A stretch of 12,434 nt of DNA, taken from NCBI GenBank assembly GCA_030824295.1, contig JAVBYA010000065.1, positions 1-12,434 of the forward strand. Reading direction: 5' to 3'. Shown in pieces: positions 4,978-12,434 of this stretch. Each line of letters opens with the position of its first letter. Positions within the stretch are counted from its first letter, which is position 1. Position numbers and translations under genes: made by a program. The stretch is from Bacteroidota bacterium (GTDB lineage: Bacteria > Bacteroidota > Ignavibacteria > UBA10030 > UBA8401). Under the pieces are notes generated by a model. It ran no database searches and was not told the origin of the DNA. It worked only from the letters and a program-made list of their open reading frames with translations.

Positions 4978-7842
4978 TTATTTCAACAATGTCATCCTAT
5001 GGACGGTCGAATATGCGCCGGCCTGCATCCGGACGAAATAGATGCCGCTGGAGAGGTTCCGTCCATCGAATCGCACATCATAGACACCGGTATTCCGGAG
5101 TTCGTCCACAAGCACGGCGACCCGTCGCCCCAGGATATCATACACGTCCAGCAGGACTTCGCTGCGCTGTGACACTGAGTATCGAACGGTGGTCGACGGA
5201 TTGAACGGATTCGGATAGTTCCCGTTCAGCGACATCGTGAGCGGGATGGAACGGTCATCGGCGATCCCGAGGGTCTGCCTCACTTTCATATCGGCTGGCT
5301 TGTATCCTTTGTCGAAATACGTCCAGGTCGAATTCAGGGAATAGTACGGGACATTCGCCTGGTTGATCGCAAGGGAATTGAAACTGAGGACCGACGAACC
5401 GGAAGGGGCGTGGATCTCGATCCCAATGAGATTCTCTCCCAGTTTCAGGTGCTTGCGTCCCACCGAATCGAGCACGAGATACTGATTGAACGCTGCCGAT
5501 GTCGAAGGATCGGTATCGTACAGGACCGGATCGGTCTTCGGCATATTGATCCTTCCCACCTCAGCTCCATTCAGATAGACGACGCATCCGCCGTAGGATT
5601 TGACCAACACCGCGAACGCGGTCGGAAGCACACTGATGGAGAATGTTTTACGGAAGTAGATCGTCCGGACCGATTGTGCTTTGGTCACGGCGGCAGCATC
5701 CGTTCCGATCGGTGTCGCTCCGGTATTCCAGCTAGGGATCGGATACCGCATATCAGCCCAGAGGATCGGTGCTTCGAGCGTATCGACCGTATACTCGATC
5801 ACCGCGGATTGCTTCGCCGAATTGCCGAACAGATCCTTCGTCCGGAGGTACATCTTCGCTTTCACCCCTTGCTGCAATGTGATGTGGGCTGTGTGATTCA
5901 TCCCTCCCCCTCCCGAGAAGGAGAACGGCAAGGATTCGAATGGAAGATCCGCCGGACCATATCTCACGTATGCACGTTCATTCGTCTTCAATGAGAATTC
6001 GAACTGCTGTTTAAAAAAGACCAGCATCGTGTCGATCTTTGTGATGATCGTCGGCGCCGCCGTATCCGGTGCCGGAGCAATGTAGAGTTTCGGAACGTCC
6101 TTCTCAAAGATGGTGTACGGATCGTTATAGAATTTTATGAAATCCGGCACGCTTGAGTGACCGGGATACGGTGCATAATGATGTGTCGTACTGGCATTTC
6201 TCCATACAGCAGCGTAGGCGATATTCGTATTGAGTGTGTCATCCTTGATCGGACGGAGCAGTGCATTCGAGAACCAGTTCGTGGTCGGCAGTGCTTCCTG
6301 TCCGACCTCGGTGAGCGCCGCCATCTTCGATTTGCCCATCGCTTTTGAGACGAACGTATTCAGCCGTTGTGTAAATGTGGTGATATCTCCTTCCGAGACT
6401 GAGCTGCCGAAATAGAAATCGGTACCGAACACATCCACATAATTGTCGCCGGGATAGATATTGTAATACTGGTTCCCGCTGCCAACATGGTCCAAACTCG
6501 GAGAAAGTGCATAGATAAGATTGTGAACATTCAACGAGTCCCGCATATACTGCACGGTCATCTGCCAAACGGAGTTGAATTCCTGCGTTGTCGCATTCCC
6601 GGCACCCCACCAGAACCAGTTCCCGGTGTGTTCATGGAACGGTCTGAAAATGACCGGGATGGATTCGCCGTTGACACCGCGTAAACCTTTCAGGAAAAGC
6701 GCAACTTTTTTGAGCCGTTCTTTGTACGATGCATGATGGATGCCTCCGGGAAGGATCATCGGAACGATCTTCTCGTTGTTCACGTCGGATTGATAGAACC
6801 CCCGTCCCATCGGGTCGAGCATATGCCACACGAATGTGACCACACCGCCGCGGTTATAGGCGGAGGTGATCCGGTAGGTGAAGCGGTCCACAGCATTGTT
6901 CTGATCGACCGCGGTGATATCCTCCGAATAGAAGGACGGATATTCCCCGACAACACTTTTGATATCGCTCCGGTCATCATCACCGCTCCAGCCGACACCG
7001 TACCCCGACACATCATGCATCCCGAACAGGAGCGATGTCGGTGCCTGTGCGGTCATATTCACATAGAGATAGCGGGTCTCTTTCGTGCTCTTGCTATCGA
7101 CCAGGTTCACGGAAAGTGCGTTCACGTTCTTCTCGAATGTCGAAGCGGCATCGAACAGGTTCCACACGGCAATATCGATCTTCTTTTGATCGGTCGATGT
7201 CAGGAATGATTGCGCCGTACCGACGGCATTCTGAAGTACGGTTTTCGACCCGGCGGGGAATTGACCTTCCTGCCCCCCTTCTGTTGCATTCAGGAGCAGT
7301 TTGTTCACCAAGCTGATCGCGCGGACGAGGGAGGAATTATCCGATGCGATGGAGGCGGAATCACCGAACCGGATATCATCAAAATAGACAGTACCGGACC
7401 GTGTGACCGAAGAACCGCCGTCAAGATATACATACAACTTGGTGACCACACTGCTTGCGGCATTGGAATACAGGAACGTGATCGTGTGCCATTCGTTGTC
7501 GCCGAGGATGCTTTTCGTGAGGTATTGCTCCCCCGATTCGAACACCGATTTGAACGAGAGGGACGTTCCGACGGTCGAGCGGACACGGACGGTGATCAGC
7601 TTTGTGGAAGAGATATCGATCTTTTGTGACGGCGTATAGTTGAAGTTGTCCCACATATCGCTGGAAGGGGTCCTGGTATAACCGATCTTCATCGCGCCGG
7701 TGTCTGCCGATAACTGGAACGTGCGGGGATGGTCCGACACCCAGCCGGTGATGGTGCCGTCATTGAAATTCAGGGTCGCACCGGTCACTTGTGCGCGGAG
7801 CATTGCCGGTGCAAGAAAGAGCAGAAGGTATAAATATCTCAT
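4978..7842 (-). CDS. Secreted multidomain GH26 glycoside hydrolase (endo-beta-mannanase type) with T9SS sorting domain
   Basis: 954 aa; ATG 7842 follows TAGGACCT, a fair ribosome binding site, 17 bp after the isomerase stop. Signal peptide at 1-18 (cleavage near RAQ). Residues 20-160 form a beta-sandwich like a carbohydrate-binding module, ending in TVYFDDIRFG. Residues 165-245 are a helical bundle (NATEGGQEGQFPAGSK...) resembling FIVAR-type spacers. The GH26 barrel spans about 255-580: H340 in VWHML, acid/base E404 in FRPFHEHTGNWFWWG, Y477 in DFYFG, nucleophile E512 in ALTEVG, and W547. Residues 585-690 look like a beta-rich linker domain; 695-830 a galactose-binding-like sandwich (WNTGATPIG, VVYLNGAEVGR). 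The C-terminal 80 residues (YPNPFNPST, YDILGRRVAVL, GIYFVRM) are a T9SS type A sorting signal, so the enzyme should be exported across the outer membrane and be surface-bound or released. GH26 enzymes mostly cleave beta-1,4-mannans; some act on beta-1,3-xylan or mixed-linkage glucan, so the substrate is likely but not certain. Confidence 0.93.
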   Translation of the reverse strand: MRYLYLLLFLAPAMLRAQVTGATLNFNDGTITGWVSDHPRTFQLSADTGAMKIGYTRTPSSDMWDNFNYTPSQKIDISSTKLITVRVRSTVGTSLSFKSVFESGEQYLTKSILGDNEWHTITFLYSNAASSVVTKLYVYLDGGSSVTRSGTVYFDDIRFGDSASIASDNSSLVRAISLVNKLLLNATEGGQEGQFPAGSKTVLQNAVGTAQSFLTSTDQKKIDIAVWNLFDAASTFEKNVNALSVNLVDSKSTKETRYLYVNMTAQAPTSLLFGMHDVSGYGVGWSGDDDRSDIKSVVGEYPSFYSEDITAVDQNNAVDRFTYRITSAYNRGGVVTFVWHMLDPMGRGFYQSDVNNEKIVPMILPGGIHHASYKERLKKVALFLKGLRGVNGESIPVIFRPFHEHTGNWFWWGAGNATTQEFNSVWQMTVQYMRDSLNVHNLIYALSPSLDHVGSGNQYYNIYPGDNYVDVFGTDFYFGSSVSEGDITTFTQRLNTFVSKAMGKSKMAALTEVGQEALPTTNWFSNALLRPIKDDTLNTNIAYAAVWRNASTTHHYAPYPGHSSVPDFIKFYNDPYTIFEKDVPKLYIAPAPDTAAPTIITKIDTMLVFFKQQFEFSLKTNERAYVRYGPADLPFESLPFSFSGGGGMNHTAHITLQQGVKAKMYLRTKDLFGNSAKQSAVIEYTVDTLEAPILWADMRYPIPSWNTGATPIGTDAAAVTKAQSVRTIYFRKTFSISVLPTAFAVLVKSYGGCVVYLNGAEVGRINMPKTDPVLYDTDPSTSAAFNQYLVLDSVGRKHLKLGENLIGIEIHAPSGSSVLSFNSLAINQANVPYYSLNSTWTYFDKGYKPADMKVRQTLGIADDRSIPLTMSLNGNYPNPFNPSTTVRYSVSQRSEVLLDVYDILGRRVAVLVDELRNTGVYDVRFDGRNLSSGIYFVRMQAGAYSTVHRMTLLK

Positions 7843-7859
7843 AGGTCCTACTTGATCAT

Positions 7860-9320
7860 TCAGAGTGAATCAGCGGATGCTGAGCGGATCTCTTTGTGCG
7901 AGACCGCGTCGTAATAGGCGTTGATGATCTCCATTCGCCGGATGACCCGGCGGCCTGCAAGAATCGCGGAGATGAACGAAGGGACCGCCTGTTGTCTCTT
8001 CTCATTCAGGACGATAGCGGTGATGAAGGGTGATGCTTGTTCGAAACTCATATTCGGATATGAACTCTTATTCCGTTCGAAATAGGTTCGGATCTCTTTT
8101 TGTGACACGGCAACATCACGCACGAGGGTGCTCCGGAAGGTGTTCTGCAGCAGGAACTCTCTGTACAGATTCGTACGGATTCCGACGAGCTGATCACCCC
8201 CGAGACCGAGTCGCTCTGCTTCCTTCGTGATCAGAAGATCACGGACCGCATAGTCGAACGTCTTCCGGAAGCCGGAATAGGTGACGGAATACGGTATGTA
8301 TTTCACTAGACCGATGAGGTCGGCAACGGTCATCGGTTCTCCGTTGACCACCGCCATCACCTCCTTGCGTGCATCCCAGAGGGTCGTTTCCACAAGTTTC
8401 ACTTCTGATTCACGAAGCTGCAGTTCGGACATCTGATCCGACGATCGCGGAGTGCGGGTGAATTGGCGGGAGAGCCGTTCATCGACGAATTGCATCACGT
8501 CCGGGTTCAAACGGATCGATGCGTTGGCGAGCATACGGGTGATATGGTCCAACGCATGCTTGTCACCTATCTTATTCTCCAGCAGGTATCTGGTCTTCCG
8601 TTCGCGTTCGGCATATTGCTGACGTGTGATCATGGGATGCTTCTTGAAATCGGTGACCTTCACGATATGATATCCGTACTGTGAACGGATCGGTGCGGAG
8701 AAGACATCCGGCAGCATCCGGAATGCTGCCATGCCAAGATCGTAGTCCATCTGATCCCATTCCACCCACCCCAGGTCACCGCCGGAGGATGCCAGCAGAC
8801 TGTCCGCAAAGATGACCGAAGCGATGGTGTCGAACGACGCACCGCGCAGCAGCCGGTCATAGGCGGAATCCGCCGCGCTCTTCCGTGTGAAGAAGAGATG
8901 GCTCACTCTTCGCTGTTCCTGGGTGAATCGATATGCTTCCTCAACATCCTGTTCTTCCGTTCGCACTCCGGGTTTGATCACCGTTGCGAAGTGACGGTCC
9001 CGGAGGACCTTCTTCCGGTACGCATCCACTCTCATCAACAGCACCTCATCCTTCTCTGCGCCCTTCTTGACCGCTTCGGAGGAGAGCAGCCGTGCGGCGA
9101 TCATCTCATTCAGGAACTCAGAACGGCGTGTCGGCGAATCGAACACGGAGGGATCCTTCATGGCATCGAGATAGGCAAGCTGGAACTCCAGCAGGGTGAT
9201 GCGATGCCCTGCGAAGGCGGCGACAACAGCAGTATCATTCGGCGGCGATGGAACGGCGCCGAATACCATGATCGCAGAGATGAGAGTGAACATCGGGAAC
9301 ATTGTCGAACGGAGCCTCAC
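7860..9320 (-). CDS. Periplasmic parvulin-type peptidyl-prolyl isomerase (SurA/PrsA-like foldase)
   Basis: 486 aa. The chosen start is GTG 9320, preceded by AGGAAA at good spacing; ATG 9302 (residue 7) also works and both give a signal peptide (hydrophobic 10-22). Residues 30-130 are a helical SurA_N-like chaperone region (VVAAFAGHRITLLEFQLAY, then helices with EFLNEMIAARLL). The rotamase domain is about 136-225: RRVSHLFF with the conserved histidine, FDTIA, SSGGDLGWV and YGYHIVKV. A second helical part follows (320-470), starting MAVVNGEPMTVADL, which repeats the N-terminal chaperone pattern without a second isomerase domain. Such proteins help outer-membrane and secreted proteins fold in the periplasm. 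It is encoded 17 bp upstream of the large secreted GH26 enzyme, which could be a client. The gap before it carries a hairpin, so this may be the first gene of the operon. Confidence 0.9.
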   Translation of the reverse strand: MRLRSTMFPMFTLISAIMVFGAVPSPPNDTAVVAAFAGHRITLLEFQLAYLDAMKDPSVFDSPTRRSEFLNEMIAARLLSSEAVKKGAEKDEVLLMRVDAYRKKVLRDRHFATVIKPGVRTEEQDVEEAYRFTQEQRRVSHLFFTRKSAADSAYDRLLRGASFDTIASVIFADSLLASSGGDLGWVEWDQMDYDLGMAAFRMLPDVFSAPIRSQYGYHIVKVTDFKKHPMITRQQYAERERKTRYLLENKIGDKHALDHITRMLANASIRLNPDVMQFVDERLSRQFTRTPRSSDQMSELQLRESEVKLVETTLWDARKEVMAVVNGEPMTVADLIGLVKYIPYSVTYSGFRKTFDYAVRDLLITKEAERLGLGGDQLVGIRTNLYREFLLQNTFRSTLVRDVAVSQKEIRTYFERNKSSYPNMSFEQASPFITAIVLNEKRQQAVPSFISAILAGRRVIRRMEIINAYYDAVSHKEIRSASADSL

Positions 9321-9384
9321 GGTTTCCTATCGTATCATAGAATGTATCGCATTTTTCGGAGAGAATCCCCTTCCCCGCACCGCA

Positions 9385-9404
9385 CCCTCCGGCCTAATGG
9401 AGGG
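9385..9404. repeat. GC-rich inverted repeat in the intergenic gap
   Basis: The sequence CCCTCC, an 8-base spacer and GGAGGG form a perfect 6-bp stem. It lies 65 bp before the isomerase start on the minus strand, downstream of the longer hairpin. It is not followed by a T-run on either strand, so it is not a convincing terminator by itself. It could fold in the 5' leader of the isomerase transcript or be chance. Confidence 0.35.
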
Positions 9405-9419
9405 AACGGTTTAAAATGA

Positions 9420-9450
9420 GATTTCGTTGAGCAACATTCCCAACGAAATC
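9420..9450 (-). terminator. Perfect 10-bp hairpin, likely terminator of the surface-protein gene
   Basis: GATTTCGTTG (10 bp) is repeated exactly inverted as CAACGAAATC across an 11-base loop. On the minus strand it begins 34 bases after the TAG of the surface-protein gene, and the stem is followed by TCATTTTAAA, a short T-rich tail. The stem has only four G-C pairs and the T-run is interrupted, so termination may be partial. A protein-binding palindrome for the downstream operon is the alternative. The rest of the 9321-9484 gap holds one further short inverted repeat and no gene I can support. Confidence 0.5.
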
Positions 9451-9484
9451 CCCGGTATCGCTATGGTGCGGATGGTACTCTGTG

Positions 9485-12434
9485 CTATTTGATGACGAAG
9501 ATCTTCCCGATATGCTGCCCCAATCCCGGTGCATCGATATGATAGACATAGACACCGTAGGAGACATCCATATTCTCCTTCGTGAGCAGATTCCACACCT
9601 CGGCACCATTGTTCATGGTGGAATTATGCTCGAGGGTCCGCACCAATGTTCCATCCACCGTATAGATCCTGATGGTACATTGCTGCGGAAGATTGATGAA
9701 CTGTACCACCCGGTCCCCTCGGCCGGAGGTGTAGGGATTCCGTGGTTCCCAGATGGCAGAGATGATGTACGGATTGGGTACCACTTTGATATTGCCCATG
9801 GTCTGTTTCGCCGCTGCATTGTCGATGCTCTGGCCGCGCACCGTGAACCGATATCGGCTGGTCGAATTGAATTGGTTATCGGTATAGAGGAACAAGGTAT
9901 CCCCTTTGCCGACGTAGCGTTTGTTCCTCGAGAAGTAGGTCGTATCCTCGTTCTCATTGTTCAGCACGCTGTACGTGATCAGAACGGAATCGTTGATCAG
10001 TTTCTCATAGAAGATGATCCTGTCCTTCGCCGAGAAGAAACCCTTCGGCCGTACGACCGGCTGCACGAGATTGCTTTCAATGAATCCGAAGCGGATCGGA
10101 TCGCCGCTCTGCATGTCGTACACTTTGAAGTTCACCGGGATCCTCGGAACCGGGATGGTCCCCGTTCCCGATGCGAGCGGCAGTTTGATCTGGTCCGATG
10201 TATCGACAATGACGGAGTCGAAGACCACGCGATATTGCCGCGGATAGACCGTCCCGGGCTTGAATCCGGAAAGAGCGAACTTGTCGAACTGAAGCTGATA
10301 TGATTTCAGCGGATCGATCGAACCGCTCCATTTGACCCCTTTGGAGATGCCGATCGTCTCATCGTTGTACACGGCAGGGATGGGATTCTTGACGTAGATC
10401 TCGAATCCATTCTGGACCTTCGTGAACGAATTGGGATCACCGTCCTTATCATCATACAGGTTCTGCACCAGTTTGAGGATGTTATTCTCGGCCTTCCAGG
10501 TATAGATCCATGTCGTATCAATGACCGTGTTCCGCGTGATATTCTTCAGCACATATCCCGACGTCACGTTCGGCAGAAGTTCGGACTTGTCCGCCCTGTC
10601 GATGAGATTGTTATTGTTGTTATCCTTCTTGTCCATGGATTGGTCAAGGAACTGGATCTCGTATTCATCGCCGTCCTTCACCGAATCGGGATTGATGATG
10701 TTGACGCCGACCTTTCCAGTTGTGAATCCGCTCCCCTGCAGTTTCGGTGCGATCGCAAATCCGGCACCGCGGTATCCGAGCGACGGCGCCTGCGGTGTCA
10801 CGGCAAGGACGTTCTCGCCGAACTGGATATTCCCGGACTGGTCGACATTCACGAAGATGGTCGTCTCTGTCGGTCCGATGTTCTTTGCCACATCACCCCG
10901 ATCGTACGCCGTGACCGCATAATAGTATCGCATTCCATTGATCACGTCCGTGTCGACATAGCTGTGCACCAGACCTGATTCCTTGCCGAGGTTGAACAGC
11001 ACCCCCGTTCCGAAATCCTTCGGGAAGAATCCGAACACACTGTCGATCTTGTCGAAGATGGCGATGGGCTGTTTGAACCGGTCGTACCCGAGTCCGTCCG
11101 TGATGGCACCGGCATCTTCGAATGTATGATAGGTCGCTTTGTATACTTTATATCCTTCGAAATCATAGACCTTCAGGAAGCGGTCGAAACTCTGCTCTGC
11201 ACCGTCATCCCAGTAGAGCGTCACTTTCTTGTCCTCTGCGACCGCGCGCAGTTTCGGTTTGGACGGAGCGATGGCAAAATTATAGTTCGAGTTATAGATC
11301 TTCTGAACGGTCTCCTTGTTCCGGAGAATATCGGTCTCATCCCAGCCGTATAACAGTGCCAGTGAGAAGAATTCCTTTTGGTTCGGACGCAGCGGGAAGA
11401 ATCCCGATGAGAAGACGTAATCATAATCCGCCGTCTCGGTCGTCTTTGTATCGAAGTAACCGGGACGGGAGAAATCCCACATCTGATCGTCGTTGCTGTA
11501 GGTCAGCGTTCCGTAGCGGTAGAATTTGAAACTCGTCAATCCGATCTGATCCGATTCGTCCACATCCACGATATCGATGTTCGGTTCGCCGGGAAGTTCA
11601 CCGATACCGGCCGTCGGAACTCCGTCCCCTTCGCCCTGGTCGCCGGTCCCCGGTTTCCCGTCCAGACCGACATCATCGAACTGCATGTCCCAATCACCGT
11701 CATTGTCCAGCTTGTCGTCGCGGCGTTCATCGATCAGATAGTTCGAACTCCCGGTGCCGGCGATATAATCCTTCGAGAGATAATCCTGATCGTTCCTCGG
11801 AGAACGGATATAGAGATACTGTTTCACGGAATCCTGATCGATCGTACCGTCGCTCTCATCGATGAGTCCATTCAGATTGTCATCCACGCCGTTCCGTTCA
11901 AGCTCGATCAGCGGAGTACTCGGCGGCATGAAATATTCCGTTCCTTTTTTCGTGAAGCGTATCCCTGTCGCGGGCATAGTTGTCACCGTCCGGTCATACA
12001 ACGGACTGTTGTAATTGATCAGGACGATCTGATTCCCGACCGCGTAGGATTTTGCAAAATCCGCAATAGTGATGATCCTTCCGGAACCGCCACCGGGCTT
12101 CGACGGATCGTTCGCGTCGCCGTCATTATCGATACCGTCGTACGGATTCCCCGGACTCTCCAGGAATGCAAATCCGAGCCACGGTACGGGTGAGTATCCT
12201 CCGATACCGATATTGTCCACATCGTAACTGACCGCAAGGCTCTTCTCCCGATAGAATCCTGCCGCATCATCGGCGAAATCCGAACCGCCGCCGGAGATGA
12301 TCCCCCCCATGGACGCACCGGTATTCACGCCGAAGAGTGTCTTATCATGATTGAGGACGCCGAAATTCCGGATATCATAGAGGAAGAAGATGCAGTCCTC
12401 CGCATCCGGGTTCGACCATTGGAGTCCGCGCACG
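9485..12434 (-). CDS. Large secreted surface protein with Ca-binding-like repeats and C-terminal sorting domain (N-terminus outside window)
   Basis: The gene enters from the right edge; the 982 visible residues end at TAG 9485-9487. The first visible codon is GTG, but it is internal, not a start. Aspartate-rich stretches similar to thrombospondin-3 or EF-hand calcium loops occur at visible residues 99-110 (DGIDNDGDANDP), 182-199 (GVDDNLNGLIDESDG), 236-272 and 601-616 (DNNNNNLIDRADKS). A fibronectin type III-like domain with an insertion spans about 391-514 (strands KVTLYWDDG and YYYAVTAYD). The final 103 residues (880-982) form a beta-rich C-terminal domain: VKVVPNPY-like start, GRGDRVVQFINLP, IRIYTVDGTLVRTL, GVYVYHIDAPG and a terminal IGKIFVIK. 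This tail recurs in T9SS-type secreted proteins of Ignavibacteria-like genomes and differs from the GH26 tail. The protein is probably surface-displayed; its function is unknown and I see no enzyme motif. The hairpin after it suggests transcription separate from the GH26 operon. Confidence 0.85.
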   Translation of the reverse strand, partial: VRGLQWSNPDAEDCIFFLYDIRNFGVLNHDKTLFGVNTGASMGGIISGGGSDFADDAAGFYREKSLAVSYDVDNIGIGGYSPVPWLGFAFLESPGNPYDGIDNDGDANDPSKPGGGSGRIITIADFAKSYAVGNQIVLINYNSPLYDRTVTTMPATGIRFTKKGTEYFMPPSTPLIELERNGVDDNLNGLIDESDGTIDQDSVKQYLYIRSPRNDQDYLSKDYIAGTGSSNYLIDERRDDKLDNDGDWDMQFDDVGLDGKPGTGDQGEGDGVPTAGIGELPGEPNIDIVDVDESDQIGLTSFKFYRYGTLTYSNDDQMWDFSRPGYFDTKTTETADYDYVFSSGFFPLRPNQKEFFSLALLYGWDETDILRNKETVQKIYNSNYNFAIAPSKPKLRAVAEDKKVTLYWDDGAEQSFDRFLKVYDFEGYKVYKATYHTFEDAGAITDGLGYDRFKQPIAIFDKIDSVFGFFPKDFGTGVLFNLGKESGLVHSYVDTDVINGMRYYYAVTAYDRGDVAKNIGPTETTIFVNVDQSGNIQFGENVLAVTPQAPSLGYRGAGFAIAPKLQGSGFTTGKVGVNIINPDSVKDGDEYEIQFLDQSMDKKDNNNNNLIDRADKSELLPNVTSGYVLKNITRNTVIDTTWIYTWKAENNILKLVQNLYDDKDGDPNSFTKVQNGFEIYVKNPIPAVYNDETIGISKGVKWSGSIDPLKSYQLQFDKFALSGFKPGTVYPRQYRVVFDSVIVDTSDQIKLPLASGTGTIPVPRIPVNFKVYDMQSGDPIRFGFIESNLVQPVVRPKGFFSAKDRIIFYEKLINDSVLITYSVLNNENEDTTYFSRNKRYVGKGDTLFLYTDNQFNSTSRYRFTVRGQSIDNAAAKQTMGNIKVVPNPYIISAIWEPRNPYTSGRGDRVVQFINLPQQCTIRIYTVDGTLVRTLEHNSTMNNGAEVWNLLTKENMDVSYGVYVYHIDAPGLGQHIGKIFVIK

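Noticed and set aside
9334..9339. TATGAT on the minus strand as a -10 box for the isomerase operon
   Set aside because: No acceptable -35 box at 16-18 bp, and the resulting leader before GTG 9320 would be only a few bases; it would fit only with the ATG at 9302.
9482..10303. 273-codon plus-strand open frame over the end of the surface protein
   Set aside because: It covers the conserved sorting domain on the other strand and has the same biased composition as other antisense frames here.
10599..10640. AAC/GAT-rich tract resembling a microsatellite
   Set aside because: It simply encodes the Asn/Asp-rich calcium-loop-like stretch of the surface protein; the repeat units are irregular.

Overview
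The window suggests a gram-negative bacterium of the Bacteroidota/Chlorobi side of the tree, probably Ignavibacteria- or Kryptonia-like. Two products end in type IX secretion (T9SS)-style C-terminal sorting domains. One carries the 'YPNPFNPST...' start, the long central 'DILGRRVAVL' block and a terminal 'RMTLLK', which is typical of that group. The DNA is moderately GC-rich. Shine-Dalgarno sequences are weak or absent at several starts, and a few starts appear to be GTG. No RNA gene, transposon, CRISPR array or phage gene was seen.

All eight genes lie on the minus strand, so transcription runs from high to low coordinates. At the right edge (12434-9485) is the C-terminal 982 residues of a very large secreted surface protein with aspartate-rich, calcium-binding-like stretches and a C-terminal sorting domain. 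A gap of 164 bp with a perfect 10-bp hairpin separates it from a compact seven-gene run. In transcription order this run contains: a periplasmic SurA/PrsA-like parvulin peptidyl-prolyl isomerase (9320-7860); a 954-residue multidomain GH26 endo-mannanase-type glycoside hydrolase with a T9SS tail (7842-4978); a membrane-anchored MalE-like solute-binding protein (4887-3577); a two-TM sensor histidine kinase (3574-2072); an NtrC-type sigma-54-dependent response regulator (2066-612); a small exported protein of unknown function (610-173); and the first 42 codons of an SGNH/GDSL hydrolase (127-1, cut by the window edge). Gaps inside this run are 17, 90, 2, 5, 1 and 45 bp, so it looks like one operon, with a possible sub-start in the 90-bp gap.

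The most interesting reading is a self-contained glycan-sensing and degrading module. A chaperone would help export of the large GH26 enzyme. GH26 and possibly the SGNH esterase would act on a decorated beta-mannan. A tethered solute-binding protein would detect the released oligosaccharide and pass the signal to the histidine kinase encoded 2 bp downstream, which would phosphorylate the sigma-54 activator. No transporter permease, ATPase, SusC or SusD gene is visible, which argues that the binding protein is a sensor subunit rather than part of an importer. The families are clear from sequence; the substrate and the circuit are inference.
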